A stretch of DNA of 64,000 bases from NCBI GenBank assembly GCA_019925095.2, contig CM034405.1:14285401-14349400 (forward strand), read 5' to 3'. This document shows, in pieces, positions 33,300 to 46,700 of the stretch (positions are counted from its first letter, which is position 1; the number at the start of each line of letters is the position of its first letter). The notes under the pieces were generated by a model that saw only the letters and a program-made list of their open reading frames with translations, did not search any database and was not told the DNA's origin. The position numbers and the translations under genes are program-made. This DNA comes from Dendrolimus kikuchii (Eukaryota; Arthropoda; Insecta; Lepidoptera; Lasiocampidae).

Positions 33300-36200
33300 A
33301 ACATTCTAAATCTGACGCGCACACGGCCACATGTTTTAATATTTTAGCATTTTAGAGCAACCATGGCGAAATATCAAATTCAGAAGAAGAAACTAAAGAA
33401 ATATGATAGTACAAGTTCCCCTCCACTCAATAGATTGAAGCTCAGTTCAGCCAATCCAAGGATTATCTTTCTTACATAGAAGTTTGGGTCACACTAAGGT
33501 AATGGCGGGAAATCAGACAAAATGGCGGCCTCCGCACGCTTGTTCAAATTTTGCTGTTTTGTGTTATAAAATACTTACACATGTTGTTATTTATAAAACT
33601 GAATATTTTTTAGAGTAATGTCAATGTATCCTTTGTAATATGAGTTTTTCTAATATTAATTAAAGCAACTAATTCTACTAGTTTCAAGTGGGAAGCACGT
33701 ATGTATATTTTGTTTTATAAACTGGGACAACAAAAATTTGTGATTATCATTATAGATTAGCAAATTTTCATCAATTTGACTCTGGTTATAGGAACAAATT
33801 ACCACAATAAATTGTACATCTAACGCCATCTATTGCGTGATAACAAGATGTTTAGAGAAGGATAGTCGCATACACAAATATTTGTAAAAGAAATATTAAC
33901 AGCGACCATTATTGACACGATAAAGGACAAATTTATATTATCGTACTCGTACGTTTTTCAATCAATGTTGAACGTGTCATTAAAGCGACAAAGCACACGG
34001 TCGCAAAACGACCCGAAAAAAGTTCGCCACACATTCGTATGGGTCTTGTCCACAATTCTATTTGCGGAAACAATTTCGCGAAATGCCACAATTTATTTAA
34101 AAATTACGCCCTTGTTGTGTTTGTAAATATTGACGTGTTTGGTTTATGATAATGGCAACACTGAGCGTCAGGTAGACTCGGCTCACAGGCTAGCGACAGT
34201 ATTATTTACCTGTACACACATATTATTTAATATTTACCGTCGCAATGTAAAGTTTACAATATAATATTTGTTAAATATGTTCGCCTTTTCAAAGTTAGTG
34301 TTTACATCTTACATATGGTTTTTAATCATAGGTAAATTTGAACACTAAACATAAATAGGCAATACTGACGTTTTGAGTAGTTTATTAGATTAATTATTTA
34401 AAAGAATCTTATTTTTTATATAATTCTAGATGTTTATCCTTTTAAAAGAAATGAAACCAACAAGTTTGTTAAATTATGCTAAACTAGTAGCAAGACAGGT
34501 AGCGTGATAATAATCATAATCAATTTAAAAGTGTTGACTTTTAACAAAGCAGCGGCACTGTGCTGCCAAACAAACTCCTCGATTGAACGCAAAGTCCAAC
34601 TGCAAACAATATCATCATAGTATTTGTACTGAAACAACAAATTTGTAGCTAGCTTTGAATGCAAACCTAGCACGCGGGCACACACTCAACGTGTGTACAG
34701 AGACAATATGTAGGAGACTCCACAACGATCTTAAGCAACGCGACAAAATGAATCTCCGCTTGTGACTGATACGGCCCAATTCAAACACAGTCAGCGCCAT
34801 TTTGTTTTGACAAGCGGCTATCTCGTATGTGATGTGTCACGCTAAAGCAAACCCAAAGTGTATCCACTTAGAATCAAATTGGAACAAAGCTCTGGCGGAG
34901 TGGGACATCGGAAATTAAGGGAGGACCAGACACGATTCTGTTTGCCGTCTAACGTGGTCCCAGGACGAAGTTACAAATATTTGACGTGTCAATTTTGTGA
35001 ATGTTGACCGAGTATTGCGGTTAATATTCCCGACCCGAACAACCTGAGCTGCGTGCACGGCCACCCTTTAATTAAATCACTGAAATAGTAACTTATGAAG
35101 TCGAATCTAAGGATAGATATTAAATATACACCTCATTGTTAATTAAAATCAAATATGCGAAACATACCTGGATACCCCGACTAGCAGATTCTTAGGTATG
35201 TTCATTAAGCTTTTATTTAAGTCGCGCTTGATTCAACAAGTGTGGATATAGGTACATAATATGACGAATAGTAAGTACTTATAAATGCAGGATCACTGAT
35301 TATTTCAAGATAACCCTGAATTCTTGTTGAATTTTATTATTTTAGTCTTTACTTACATAGAAAATTACAATCCGTATACTTTCACGCGTCATTCTCGAAT
35401 TCCAATCATTGGTAAATATGAAAACCTGATTGGTGTGGTCCCAAACAAGCCAAAATTGTGAAATTAAAATTGGGTCCGAAAATAAAACGTCATTTTTACG
35501 TGTTCGATTTTCTTTAATTATAATAATATCTATGAAAATCAAGTGGCCAGTATTATTATATAAAATTAGTAAGATTTTAATCTACACCCCATTGATGTTA
35601 AAAATGCTGTCAGATATTTCGTTGGTGTTAAAATGTTATTCTTCATAAATGCCGAATAATATTAGTTCTAGTAAAAGAAGTACCTACGTAATAATAAGTC
35701 AATTATTTACACGGCCTGCAAGTGATAAAAATTGTATAAGGGATACAAATGTATCCATTTTGTATTAAAAATTAAAAGCAATGTTCAGCTATTTTTATAA
35801 CGAGATGAAACAATACCAAACAATCGCGAATCGATTGTGAAGACAAAACATTGTTACAGCTTGTTATGCGCATATTGCTCGTTACCGCGAGGCTATTTAT
35901 TTTCGAGAGGCAACACCGAAGTGTATAAACAAAAAAACACTTGGGCCGCTGTTTTCATTGACAACAATGCCGCGAAGCACTCGCCGGTCCTAGTGGATAG
36001 ACGCGTAATGTTAAGAGTGGCGCTTGGAGTAGACACTCACTTTTCGCGACATAGGTATCCGAGGGGCACTCGACACAGTATTTTCATTGTGTGCTTTTAA
36101 TTTTGAGTGCGCGAACTAGCTCGCTCTCCGGGGAGGTATGTTTGCTAGGGTAATATTTGCTTCCGCTGTATAATTCAGCCGGCCGCCATATTTGCCAAAG

Positions 36201-36640
36201 AGCAATCATTTTAATATCGTCAGGCATCACATTAGGGCCGAGTGGGATACTCACTTTGTTCAAATGGATTAATTTTTCAATTTTAATTTTGATCTCTAGA
36301 GATGTTATTACTTTAATTAATTTATTTACTTTAGAAGTTGTGATGTGGGTGCACACGTCAGCATTTCAAGGAGTTTGTTGATCTAAAATTATAAAGTTAG
36401 TAGGTATTTACGAACTCTACGATAATAAGCGCATTGGTTTGCTTTCTTAAGTACAGCAAAGTTTCGATGAGTATGTTTATCTATTGTTAAGTTTTGTTAA
36501 TACCATACATATTAGGTACAGGTATGTAGCAACAATCAATAAGAATGTGCAATGCATAGCAATTTACGTATCACATATCTATCATTGAATCGAATTAAGT
36601 AGTTACTTAATTCAACCATGGAAGAACGCAAGGAATGTTA
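33300..36640. other. Intergenic sequence, no gene supported
   Basis: 'TAATGGCGGGAAATC' near 33501 and 'AAAATGGCGGCC' near 33518 resemble promoter words. The frame at 35837-36100 and the minus frame at 36084-36356 have no domain or splice support. 36150-36300 is GC-balanced, non-repeat sequence that might be a conserved element. Confidence 0.35.
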
Positions 36641-36648
36641 AACCTTAA

Positions 36649-36840
36649 TTAATAATGAAATAAAAGTAAAAAACTAAACTTGTAGGTCACAAAGCCCAAA
36701 ATGCTATTTAAGCTGTTCCACATAGAAACCACGGTCCTTATGGTCGTGGCAAAAACATCACTAAATACGTCATAATTTTTGATCACGCAGCGCTCACAAC
36801 GACCCATGTCAAGAGGTGGGTCGAAGTGGGCGTTGACCAC
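36649..36840 (-). pseudogene. Possible LINE RT C-terminal scrap
   Basis: The minus frame reads 'DPPLDMGRCERCVIKNYDVF', then 'FATTIRTVVSMWNSLN'. The combination of 'GRCER', a 'FSDVFATTIRTVVSMWNSL' block and its position is typical of the very end of R1/CR1-like reverse-transcriptase proteins. No other part is present, so this is tentative. Confidence 0.4.
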
Positions 36841-37264
36841 AGAGCATTAATTCTCTCTATTGAGACGTTGACGAAAAGGCGCGATTTTCAAATTAGCCAT
36901 ACATCAACCAATGACATTTGAGTATTTCGTCGTAAATTAGGCCAACGTTCCCTAATCTGTTCCATTTGAGTTTATGATTTTAACGCTCGCAAGCAAGTGG
37001 AACGGGAAAACTGGCAGTCGTGAGCGTGGTGATAGTGAGTCTCATATAGAATGCGATCTTACTGGCGTGATAGGATTTTTTTCGCGTTTTGACGTTTTTC
37101 AAACAAAACATATTTTTGAACCAATCTAAACGTTGATTTGTTAATAAGTTTCTTTTACATTTTTGACGAAATTAGTTTAAAAATATACTTTAGCGAAATA
37201 GAGTGACCACTGACTTTTAGCCGGTCTCTGTCTATGGCGCCATTGATGACCGGTTCCTATGGTT

Positions 37265-37577
37265 TGTATCCGTGCAGGAACGGAGAAAGAATACAATTTC
37301 CTGCGGCCGGGCGGCATGTCGTAAGAGGCGACTTAACAACCCACAGCCAGGTGGTAGGGCATTTGCCCGACTGGATGGCTACCACCCCTGGTCTAAAGCA
37401 TGTCGCCATAACAACCTTGAGTTGTGTTCCGGCATTAGTGACCAGGTTCCAGTCTCCCTTAAGAGAGCAGCAGCGCATTTGTAGCAACTTCGGTGTTGCA
37501 AATGTCCATAGGCGATGGTAACTGCTTTCCATCAAGTGGGCCGTCTGCCTGTCTGCTGATCTCCTGCAATAAAAAAA
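37265..37577 (+). repeat. Family A dispersed repeat, full length and well preserved
   Basis: Complete from 'CCGTGCAGGAACGGAGAAAG' to 'CTGATCTCCTGCAATAAAAA' with a long A tail. Three frames stay open through most of it: plus frames at 37234-37521 and 37272-37484 and a minus frame at 37703-37257. The antisense frame shares 'SLKGDWNLVTNAGTQLKVVM' with the copies at 4749 and 27402. Confidence 0.85.
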
Positions 37578-37694
37578 AAAATGGTTTACCAACCATTCAT
37601 TTCTCTTACGAGTGGTTAAAATTTGATATACGACTAAACAGATAAATGTCAAAGTTCTACCGATAGTACCGGCAAGTGTTAAATGGTAAGGTAT

Positions 37695-37815
37695 CGGAAA
37701 CATACATACATATTATCACGCCTTTTCCCCATGGGGGTAGGCAAAGACTAACATACATACATCCATATATATTATCACGCCTTTTCCCATGGTGGTAAGC
37801 AGAGAAGGTATCGGA
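37695..37815. repeat. Tandem pair of a retroelement terminal sequence
   Basis: 'ATATTATCACGCCTTTTCCC' occurs at about 37708 and again at about 37769, each followed by a 'GGGGGTAGGCA'-like tail and preceded by CATACA repeats. The inverse form ('CTCTGCCTAC' and 'GGCGTGATAATA') is at 63060-63098. Likely 3' ends of a LINE related to family H. Confidence 0.6.
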
Positions 37816-38760
37816 AACGGACATGAGTATTCATGTAGGTTTTAAACGCTTCCGAGTTACTTGTTACCTAGGCTAATATTAGTCGTAGTACCTATTCTTC
37901 CTGCTGATATATATAATGTTATCGACTATCTTACGACGCCCCATTGCAATCAGTCAGCCATTTAGCCAAGGCTTCTTTGTTTCACAATAACAATGCGTGT
38001 GTTACAATCAGTTAGTTTGTTCCCTTGCATATTTAGTGCAAATAGAGATTCCTAGAGGTCAGAGGTGAACACAGGATTTTATTCTCAAAAAATGCGACAA
38101 GTTTTATGTGAGTTAAATCATAAAAAGATGCAGTTGTTCTAAGAAACTATTTAGGACTGTGTTCATGTGCTCTTCCTAATACCACACTGCTCGTAATTAT
38201 CTAGCCCAGTGATGGCGAACTAATGAATGCGTATTTCGGACAAATTAATAAACTATGCACCTGATAAAAAAAAGAAGTAAATATTGCGACTGTAAACACT
38301 TTCCATCAGATGGACCATTAGTTTGTCTGTTTTACTCCAGCGTAAATAAATCATGTAAATAATCCCCTTTACTGAAATAAATCGAATTGTTCTTTATACT
38401 TTCTTAGTGCTCTGATCTCAGGATCTCGTAATTGTAGGATAAAAGCGCCATCTAACGTCTTCTCTTAGAACTACATAAGCAGTAAATGGCTATTTAATCA
38501 TCTCTAAAAATTTTAAGATAAATAATATAATCAAAATTAACCAGCAAAACTCAATTGGTGATTGGGTAAACACATTCTCTATCGTTTTAAAAACATTACA
38601 TTAATATAATAGGAGACATTAAAATAACTGTACTTCTAATGAATTCCGAAGGATATTGTTCAAAGGCAATGAGTTTAAATGTTCTATGATTTAATCATAC
38701 TTGTATTCCTACTAGAGTTAGTAGTAACAAGCGATAAAACTAGATGGCGCTCTAAAGATG
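37816..38760. other. Intergenic sequence
   Basis: Only a short echo of family A/C ('AACACTTTCCATCAGATGG', near 38295) is seen; nothing coding. Confidence 0.4.
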
Positions 38761-38761
38761 T

Positions 38762-38980
38762 ATTAAATTACTCACACGAACGACGCCTGTACCGCCTACC
38801 CATAGAAAATACACTATGGGCTTACCTCACTGCAACACCAGGCTCCGGGTTCTATTCCTGGCATGGTAAATTTCGTAAACGATCTTTCCGTTATTTACTA
38901 GTTTGGCTGTCTAGGATCGGCCCCAGGACCCCAGACCCAGTCCATTGTATATTACCAATAACTCAAAAGTAACTTGTTTC
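38762..38980 (+). repeat. Family E tRNA-derived SINE, diverged
   Basis: Shares 'GCTTACCTCACTGCAA', a B-box-like GGGTTCTATTCCTGG, 'CATGGTAAATTTCGTAAACG' and 'GGATCGGCCCCAGG' with 8262-8480. The 5' part is altered. Confidence 0.65.
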
Positions 38981-38989
38981 CCTTAGGGA

Positions 38990-40040
38990 ACTTGTGTTTG
39001 ACTACCGATTTTAAAATAATGAAAAGAAATATATCAAATGTTAGGGGGGAACGTGCCCATAATACATGACCCATTCTTTACCCTCCTCGATGACAACCCG
39101 TAGTATATGCCAAGACCCCCGGGTGCCTCTAGTTTTCACGTAGTAATTCATAAATATAGTTTTAATTCATTTTGAGTCCGTAACCCTATACTTAACTTAA
39201 AAAGAAAAAACTAATATCTGATTAAGTGATTACCAATTAAACATAATCCGCTTAAACAGTAGTAAATGCTGTTCGCTATATTTGAATAAACCCCAAAAAG
39301 CGCGAAATTTCCCTAGAATATATTGACTACGTGACGAAAACCTCAGCATCACCAGGGCATAATACTAGCGTACATTTACAAATGGGGAACAATTTTTTTC
39401 TTTTTTTATTCATCCGGTATTGAACGTTTGATAGGATGCCCCTTAAAAATGTTTACAAATCGTTGAGGTCACGAACTGTCAGCTGAACTTTATAAAAACG
39501 CCAACTATCGGTAAGCCGGATGCGCGGTTGCTTTGTCGGCGTGTTTTTCTTTGGGGGCATTATTAAAGGGCAACTAACTTCCAAATGTTTTATGCAAAGT
39601 TCAATCATTCTTAGTGTACAATGTTAAGGAGAAGCACAACCAAATTTTTTTTAATGCATCTTAATTAAGATATATTCCCGATATACTAAAACGGTTTCAA
39701 GCAGGTGTTCCGTTTGCTGAAACATCTGTATACAGTGGCGACACCTATACGAAATTTATCAGTAAAAAAACTAAGCCAAATAATAAAAGGCAGATTTCTT
39801 TCTCACACGTGAGATTTATTTCTCTTAAACTAAATTACGCAACCAGCGTATGTCTTAATATAACAATCACACTTAAAAGGTTCATTATTTAAAAATATAA
39901 TATAATAGAAATTCTTGCGCTTAAATCAAGTTAAAATGCCCCACTTATAACTACCACAATGTTAAATTAATAAAATTTGAATTAAATAAAAGTCATAATT
40001 ATTCTTAACTTAAAACAATATCTTGTTCCCTTGAAAATGT
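38990..40040. other. AT-rich intergenic sequence
   Basis: No feature supported. Confidence 0.4.
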
Positions 40041-40244
40041 CATGGCTACTCGAGTTACGAATCGTATAAGCTCCAAATATTATGATCGGGGGTCCAATTC
40101 TGCTATTACTATTTCGTCAAAACCGCCGCACACTATCGTCTCAATTGTAGGTTCGCCCGATTTCGGTATTCTATCAATTCCAATGACTAAGTACAATGAC
40201 TCCAAATCAACCACGATAAGACACCCGCATTACACACATTACAC

Positions 40245-40545
40245 GCGAGGACTTTTATGTTGGACTAACATAATAGGAGAGATAAAATCTCACCGCCTCC
40301 GTTGGCTCGGTCACGTGGAACGGATGGGAGAGGATCGAAGCGTGAAGAGGGCCTATTTGGGACGATCGGATTGGCGACGTCCAGTCGGTTGCCCCAAGTA
40401 CCGGTGGAGAGACAGAGTGGAGGCTGACCTGTGTGAGCTTCAAGCCCTTAACTGGCAAGAAATCGCACAGGACAGAAAGAGGTGGCGTGTTCTCGTTTCG
40501 GAGACCAAGACACATTTCGGGTCGCTGAGCCAACGGAGTTAGGAC
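40245..40545 (+). pseudogene. LINE RT tail (family I), open
   Basis: The reading 'IKSHRLRWLGHVERMGEDRS' with 'VKRAYLGRSDWRRPVGCPKY', 'RWRDRVEADLCELQALNWQE' and 'IAQDRKRWRVLVSETKTHFG' is a LINE polyprotein C-terminus. A degraded relative is at 10095-10390. The 65 codons open upstream of it (from 40042) are not recognised. There is no catalytic RT domain, so it is a truncated fragment although its frame is intact. Confidence 0.7.
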
Positions 40546-40547
40546 GT

Positions 40548-40714
40548 GTGTACATTTAGTGACGGACTTTGCGCGTGTTATTGAATTGTGCATTACATTT
40601 GGACTTACTGCGTCCGGTTATATTTGTACCTGTGTTGTACGTGTTTGTATAGTTCTAATAAATTCTATAGTAATTCCAACGGCATTTTTAATTCGAGTCC
40701 CGCACTCGTAACAA
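40548..40714 (+). repeat. Partial LTR-like sequence
   Basis: Collinear with the last 165 bases of the candidate LTR at 45206-45614, including 'TAGTGACGGACTTTGCGCG', 'GTTTGTATAGTTCTAATAAA' (with a poly-A signal) and the terminal 'CACTCGTAACA'. It starts directly after the LINE tail's stop codon, making an unusual junction. Confidence 0.6.
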
Positions 40715-41085
40715 TATAATTTTTTCTATTATTCTCCCGCGACGATATCGAGAAGAGATTGTTGATTTAGTAGAATACGAATTTTTGACACTATTGCAAT
40801 GGAACCGTACATTAAGTATCTTCGCAACGCCAAGATCCTTGAAATAGCAGAATTGGACCCCTAGAAAATAGCAGATGGTTGTACAATTACGATTTTTCAT
40901 ACAAAATGGATTATTATAAATTATTGCATTTGTAATAATTGTTATGAAAAAAATTGCTAAAATAATTACAGTGTTAATGATTATTATTTTAATGTCAGAA
41001 TTAAAATTACTAATATTATATCAAATACTATTTAATATAATATTTATTACTAATGGATTAACGCTGATTTTTATGACACATAATT

Positions 41086-41367
41086 ATGATAATTAATGAC
41101 TTGATTGATTTAATATTAATATATTTTTTTATTAACTTTGAGCTGTTTAATAATAAATATAGCAATTGGCACACCGTAGAGGCAAAACATGTGATCTTAT
41201 GGAATGTTCTTACCACTTTTTTTATGTATCATGCATTTTATGCATACATGATTTTGCAATGGAAGAATAATAATTCAGAGTCCGCGCCACAAAAGAAATC
41301 TAAGGGAAAAATAAAGGAACTAAAAGTGACGGCTCCGCTATTTGATAGAATTTTGTCCGTAAAGTAG
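41086..41367 (+). CDS. Unrecognised 93-codon frame, doubtful
   Basis: It starts in AT-rich DNA and reads one probable membrane segment ('ILWNVLTTFFMYHAFYAYMI') followed by a basic tail ('PQKKSKGKIKELKV'). The first 30 codons look like AT-driven noise. The latter part has more balanced codons and might be a terminal exon, with an acceptor-like TTTGAG or similar before it. No homologous family comes to mind and no partner exon is seen. Confidence 0.15.
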   Translation: MIINDLIDLILIYFFINFELFNNKYSNWHTVEAKHVILWNVLTTFFMYHAFYAYMILQWKNNNSESAPQKKSKGKIKELKVTAPLFDRILSVK

Positions 41368-41739
41368 CCAGGAAATAAATTTATAGCTTTATTTATGGAA
41401 TATTTTGTATTTATTATTCAGTAATTACCTACATTAATTTACGGATTATCAAATAATTACTCTGGCAGAATTAAGCACAGCGATTGTAGTGTCGCATCTG
41501 TATGTCTTCTTTGGTGGCTTAGACTCTAAAATAGGAATGACAATCCAATTACTTAACATTTTTGCTTTGGCATTTAGTTTTGCTGTTCGCTAGATGTCGC
41601 TGGTACTAACTCTTCCGCAATTTTATTTAAATTCATTATTTATATAAAACATGGAGAAAAAAAGTACCAACAAAACTTAAATGCAGCTTGAAATTTCGTA
41701 CACATGTGCAGAATACAATAGGCATCTAAATAGGTGATA

Positions 41740-42165
41740 CGAGTTCGAATATTGGGCCAATAAAGCAATGACCATAAACGACTCCACTGAGTTCAGACGA
41801 GAATGTTATGATGTGTGGTGTTACAAGAATGGATAATGTGAGAAATGAGGGTATCTTTGAAAATTGCACCTGTGACTGAAAAATTGAGAGGAAGAAGACT
41901 AAGGGAGTATGGGCAATGGGCATGTAACGGGAGTGATGAAAGTCACGTGACAAAAATAATTTTAATCTGGAAGATTGATGGGTACAAATATAATGGTAGA
42001 CCAAAACAGTGATTGTGTGAAGGTTGACATGATGATTTGTATTGTGACAGAGGACGTATGTCAGAAAAGAGGAGTATAGAAGGGAAAGACCTATCCCAAA
42101 TAATTGGAAGGTGAAAGTAAAATGAGAGGCAACACGCTAAAGGTTGTCGCGTTCTCGCTCAGCCG
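41740..42165 (+). pseudogene. LINE RT tail (family J), most complete copy
   Basis: Frames read 'KIAPVTEKLRGRRLREYG', 'DESHVTKIILIWKIDGYKYN', 'GRPKQ', then after stops 'DRGRMSEKRSIEGKD'. This is the same tail as at 1028-1730, and it shows the uninterrupted sequence at the site where the hAT-like element sits in that copy. Confidence 0.65.
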
Positions 42166-42224
42166 CTCTCCGGATGCGCATGTCATCTCTCTCTCACTCA
42201 GGAGTATTATTCTTCTGTTCGTGT

Positions 42225-42489
42225 GTATGTAACTGAACTCGTAAGCCTGGACTGATTTTAATGAAATTTTTGTGTGTTTCAGTGGATTCCCCCGGATGGA
42301 TTAGATTCAAATTTGAAACCGGTAGGTGGCGCTGGTATTGGGTTCTAGGATTTTGGTGAACTTTTTATATGTGTTAGAGTCTCGGAATGATTTAGAATTA
42401 GGATTCACAATTGGCCCGGGTAGGCGACGCTGCAATTAGATTATAGATTTTAACTTTTTTCAGAGCAATACGTCTGCCGAGCCCGCTAG
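42225..42489 (+). mobile_element. Helitron 3' portion
   Basis: Ends 'TCTGCCGAGCCCGCTAG' followed by T, a Helitron-like CTAG terminus after a GC-rich end. The interior has 'GTAGGTGGCGCTGG' and 'GGGTAGGCGACGCTGC' direct-repeat-like units. The 5' terminus was not found. Confidence 0.5.
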
Positions 42490-42499
42490 TGTTAATATA

Positions 42500-43735
42500 A
42501 ATGCTGGACGGACTGAAATTCGGAGTAAACAATTGTCTGGAGGCTCATCTAAGATACGCCCTTAGAAAAATTGTTATGTTCTTATGATACAGTACATATT
42601 CCACCACTGACAGCCATACAAAGTGTTACTTTACGTACATAATATTTGTATTCTTATACTCTTTAAAATATGAAATTGAAAACAATCAACCTGCTAAGAC
42701 TATAAATAATTGACCGATTCGGTCCAAAAGAAATTTTAAATAATAAAATGTTAGCTCAAATTATACAAATGTTATATCAAAGCTTGAGAGGAGGTTGAAT
42801 TATAATGTCCTTTACATTCATGATTTAAGGCCCTTTTAAATGTAAATTTCATACTAACATGTACATAGCTATTTTCTGTATGTGTTATGTAAGGTTAAAT
42901 GCATAATAAATAACGTATAATATGTTTAACATAGTTTAACTCAATGTTTGTTTTAATCACAGATGCAAAAAATTGGTGCAAATCACCGATCAAAATCTTG
43001 TTTGTTGATTTGCATTGAAGCATGTCTTTTCTTACTTTGAAATTGGCAAAATCATGATTTAAAAAACATAGTTTTTTTTGCGGCAATAAAGTCTAATTCT
43101 TAAAAACTTTTTTAATGAAATAAATAAAATATAGTAGTCCACATGCATTATCGACATTACGCAATTTGTGCAGCACTGGACAAACCGCAAAACATAAAAA
43201 AAATACTGAGTTATTGTCATTTCAGCATTCTATCTACATGGTAATATGCAGTAATTCCTTCAGAGTAGTTTTATTGCTGCATATTACAAGTTTGGCGCAC
43301 ATTATACTTAAGTGTATCAAGTTTAAAAAAATATTGTACTTACATTTTAGAGATAAAACAACTAACCTTCCAAAAAGGCGAGCAGTTATTGTTATATAAA
43401 CTAAGCAGGTACTATAAACCAGTTACGAAAATTACTAGAAATAAACCATGTATCCTATAAAAAAATCATACATAAACAAAAATGGTAAAATCATACCATA
43501 GGACATAGATTCTACAGTGCTCTGCTTTTTGAGTACAAATTGCACAAATAAGAAACAGACAGTGAAATATTACAACTTAGAGTAAAAAAGTATCTCGTTT
43601 CTATTACCTGAAGGTAGGTTTCGTTAAAGGTTACAAGTATTAAAGGGGACAAAAATAAGTAAAGCTACAGATTTTGAGTATAGTTTTCTATGAAAACTGG
43701 CCTACGATTTAAAATCTATACACATGATTTAATTC
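42500..43735. other. 3' flank of the sororin-like gene
   Basis: This should contain the 3' UTR and end of the minus-strand gene, whose stop is at 43736-43738. I see no clear AATAAA on the minus strand in the first 300 bases, so the transcript end is not placed. Confidence 0.4.
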
Positions 43736-46700
43736 TTACTCGACGAGTAGCGGAAACTCTTCAATATCCTCACACATTGAGTTGAAGCCTGCTGCCCACG
43801 CCTCGGCTTCTTTCTCCTGAAACACACAATTATATAAATGTTCAATTGTTTCTAGGATACATTGTCTAATTTGAAAACCTACCCGTAAAACTTCAAGTTA
43901 AAATTTTGTTGCGATTCATTTTGTCATTTGTCAGTTGAAGCTTTTCCACTTGTCCGTTGCGATTCATTTTTCCAACGACTTTAAAAACCCATGCGGGTGA
44001 AATATCATAGTAATTACAGTGTAACCATAATATAATGAACCTCAGTATAACAATATACTTGGTTTAACAAATTCTTAATAATCGCCTAGAACCGGCAATA
44101 AGAGTTAATCTACAATATTATAAAATTCTAAACATGCCGTGTCTGTACATAAAAGCTATTTAAAAAAACAACACAAATAGACAATATAAACGATGGATGC
44201 ATTTTTTTTAGATTTATTGTCTGTTTGTTCGGGATTCACGTAAAAAAACTACTGGGCCTATTTCGATTCGGTTTTCGCTGATCTGCAGCTAATTTTTAGA
44301 CTTAAACTCTGCGCTACTTTTTATTCTGGGAATCGCGCGGGAATTTTTCTGAGAATAATTTTAAATGGCCAGTTTAAAAAGAATCGATTTCCAATGTGAT
44401 TCTTTTACTGATTGATAGCAAATTTAATGTAAAAAAATGAGTGATATTATCCCGGCAATCTCGCAGGAATTTTTCCGGGAGTGGTTTGAAGTTGTTCGAA
44501 TGCATAAAAATTACCTTACTCCGACACAGTTTCCACTAAAACAATAGCTTACATTATTTTTTTAAATGCTGCGATACTCTGTATCCCAAGACTCCCGCGG
44601 AAATTTCAAGTCAAACGTGGACGAAGTCGCGGGCATATCCTAGTATAAAATAAACTTTACATTACAAATACACTTTTGTAATAAATAACCTTTGTATGTA
44701 TAACGATTTTTGTCGACCTACAACTTTTGCATGAAGTATTCTACCAATCTATCTAACAAGAATACATGTCTTGTTAGTTTCAAACATATTTGGTTACCAT
44801 ATCCATTCCATAATCCAAGAATATAAATTTTTATAACAAATTAGTATATTTAGTTGTTTAAGGTTTCTAAAAGTAGGCGAGTCTATTTTATTATATATTT
44901 TGTCACTGTTTTCTAACTGCGTTCATTACAATGTCTTTTACTTTTAAGTTTAGTTACCTTACTTACTTACATATTTTCTGTACTGACATGTAGTTCTTAA
45001 TAATTTTAATTTAATTTAATAATTTTTTTATTGTAATATGGAAATGTTTTTTCTGAAATAAAGGAATTATTATTGTTACAACTTATGCTCCGACAAAGAC
45101 AAATTCCACGTACAAATCTGTAAAAGCACATTTTATTACCTGTCGGCATTTGAACTACTTGTATGTAATCCTTTTGTGATCGCCTTCTTTTGTTTATTTA
45201 TTTATTGGCATACGTTTCTAGTTATTGTGGAGAACAGCCTATTGTTCTATTGTACTCATCTACGGCCGCTGCATCATTAGCCAGGTATTGCGGATTATAA
45301 GTACAAGCTAATTCTAGGAAATTTGTCGACGTTGCCGGGTGGGCACATTTGCATTTGTGAAGTATAAAACGATGGCCTGATTGAGAGAGGGAGTCAGTTG
45401 AGCTACAACTACGATACAGGCGTGACGTGTGTACATTCGGGAATCTAATAGTGACGGACTTTGCGCGTTTTATTGAATTACGACCTTCTGCATTACGTTT
45501 GGATTTGTTGTGTTCGGTTATATTTGTATCTGTGTTATACGTGTTTGTATAGTTCTAATAAACTCTATAATAATTCTAACGGCATTTTAATTCGAGTCCC
45601 GCTAACTCGTAACATTATCATAAATATATTCACTTTAATACCTCTTTTTTAGACATCAATTTCTTTTTAGTTGTTCTTTTCTTGGTTGGTTTTTTCTCTT
45701 TCACTTCAGGTATGTGGAAGGTAAGATCAAAGAGGTCATCTTCATCAATCGACTCTTGTTCCACTGCTGCCGCAGTGTCTGGATATGTGTCACTATCAGA
45801 CGAATCCCTTTGTCTGAATGCGACTTTCTTTGCCTTGCCATAACTCTTGCGTGTTGGCTGGAATAGATTTTATAAAAAAATTTAGTCTAATTTCTTTTAT
45901 ACCAAATTGTGATCCTATAAGATACTGTACATTTACTTGAATATAATTATCATGTTTATAAAATTAAGTGCTCCAATGTAACAAAATTGTCCCTCATATG
46001 GCTTATAGATCAAGATCTATTTATATCAATAAATTCCAAACTCTAGGATATAAAGTGGTAGGCATAGCTATATACAAATAAAGTTTATTATCGGACTTGC
46101 ATCAAAACCATTCTTATTAGAAATGTTTCTTGTTTTTAGAATGAATCATTTATATTTAGATTAAATAAATAATTTCTTGTAAGAATGTTGTTTTTTTTAT
46201 ATTGAATAGGTTCTTGTTTGACCAACATTGCGCCTGATGTCAGGCAGTAATGCAGTCTAAGGTAGAGCACGCTTACCTAGAAGATACCTGTTCAAGTGAG
46301 ACTTGAAGACACATAGATTGTATTATTCAGGAAATACAGACGACATAAAGAGATCCGCTTTTCACTGATTAAGGGGCCATCCATAAATTACTTATTATTA
46401 ATTTAGGATAGATTTATGTAAAGGTTATCCCAAAAAATATTTATTATAATATATATTGGTTTTTTAATTGTGATTTGCCATTAACATCATTTTGTTTACT
46501 TTGGTCATTTTGGTTGGTGCATATGGTTACAATTATCGTGCCCTAACAACAATGAAGGAAAACATAATTATGAAACCTAGACATCGAGATAACCAATGTA
46601 TCAAATCTGCCATGCCACCTTAGACAAGTGTGGCAAGTATACTGTCCATTGCTATAGTGGGAGGCCCGAGGCCAGCAGTGGCACATTTATGGGCTGTTAT

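Noticed and set aside
35837..36356. Two opposed frames as small genes
   Set aside because: They overlap or abut on opposite strands, contain no domain, and no splice or promoter context supports either.
37257..37703. 148-codon minus-strand protein gene
   Set aside because: It lies mostly inside a family A repeat; the same reading appears in other copies at different loci, so it is not a single-copy host gene.
41086..41367. 93-codon frame as a confident membrane-protein gene
   Set aside because: Half of it is AT-driven hydrophobic noise, and no partner exon or known family is evident; kept only as a low-confidence entry.
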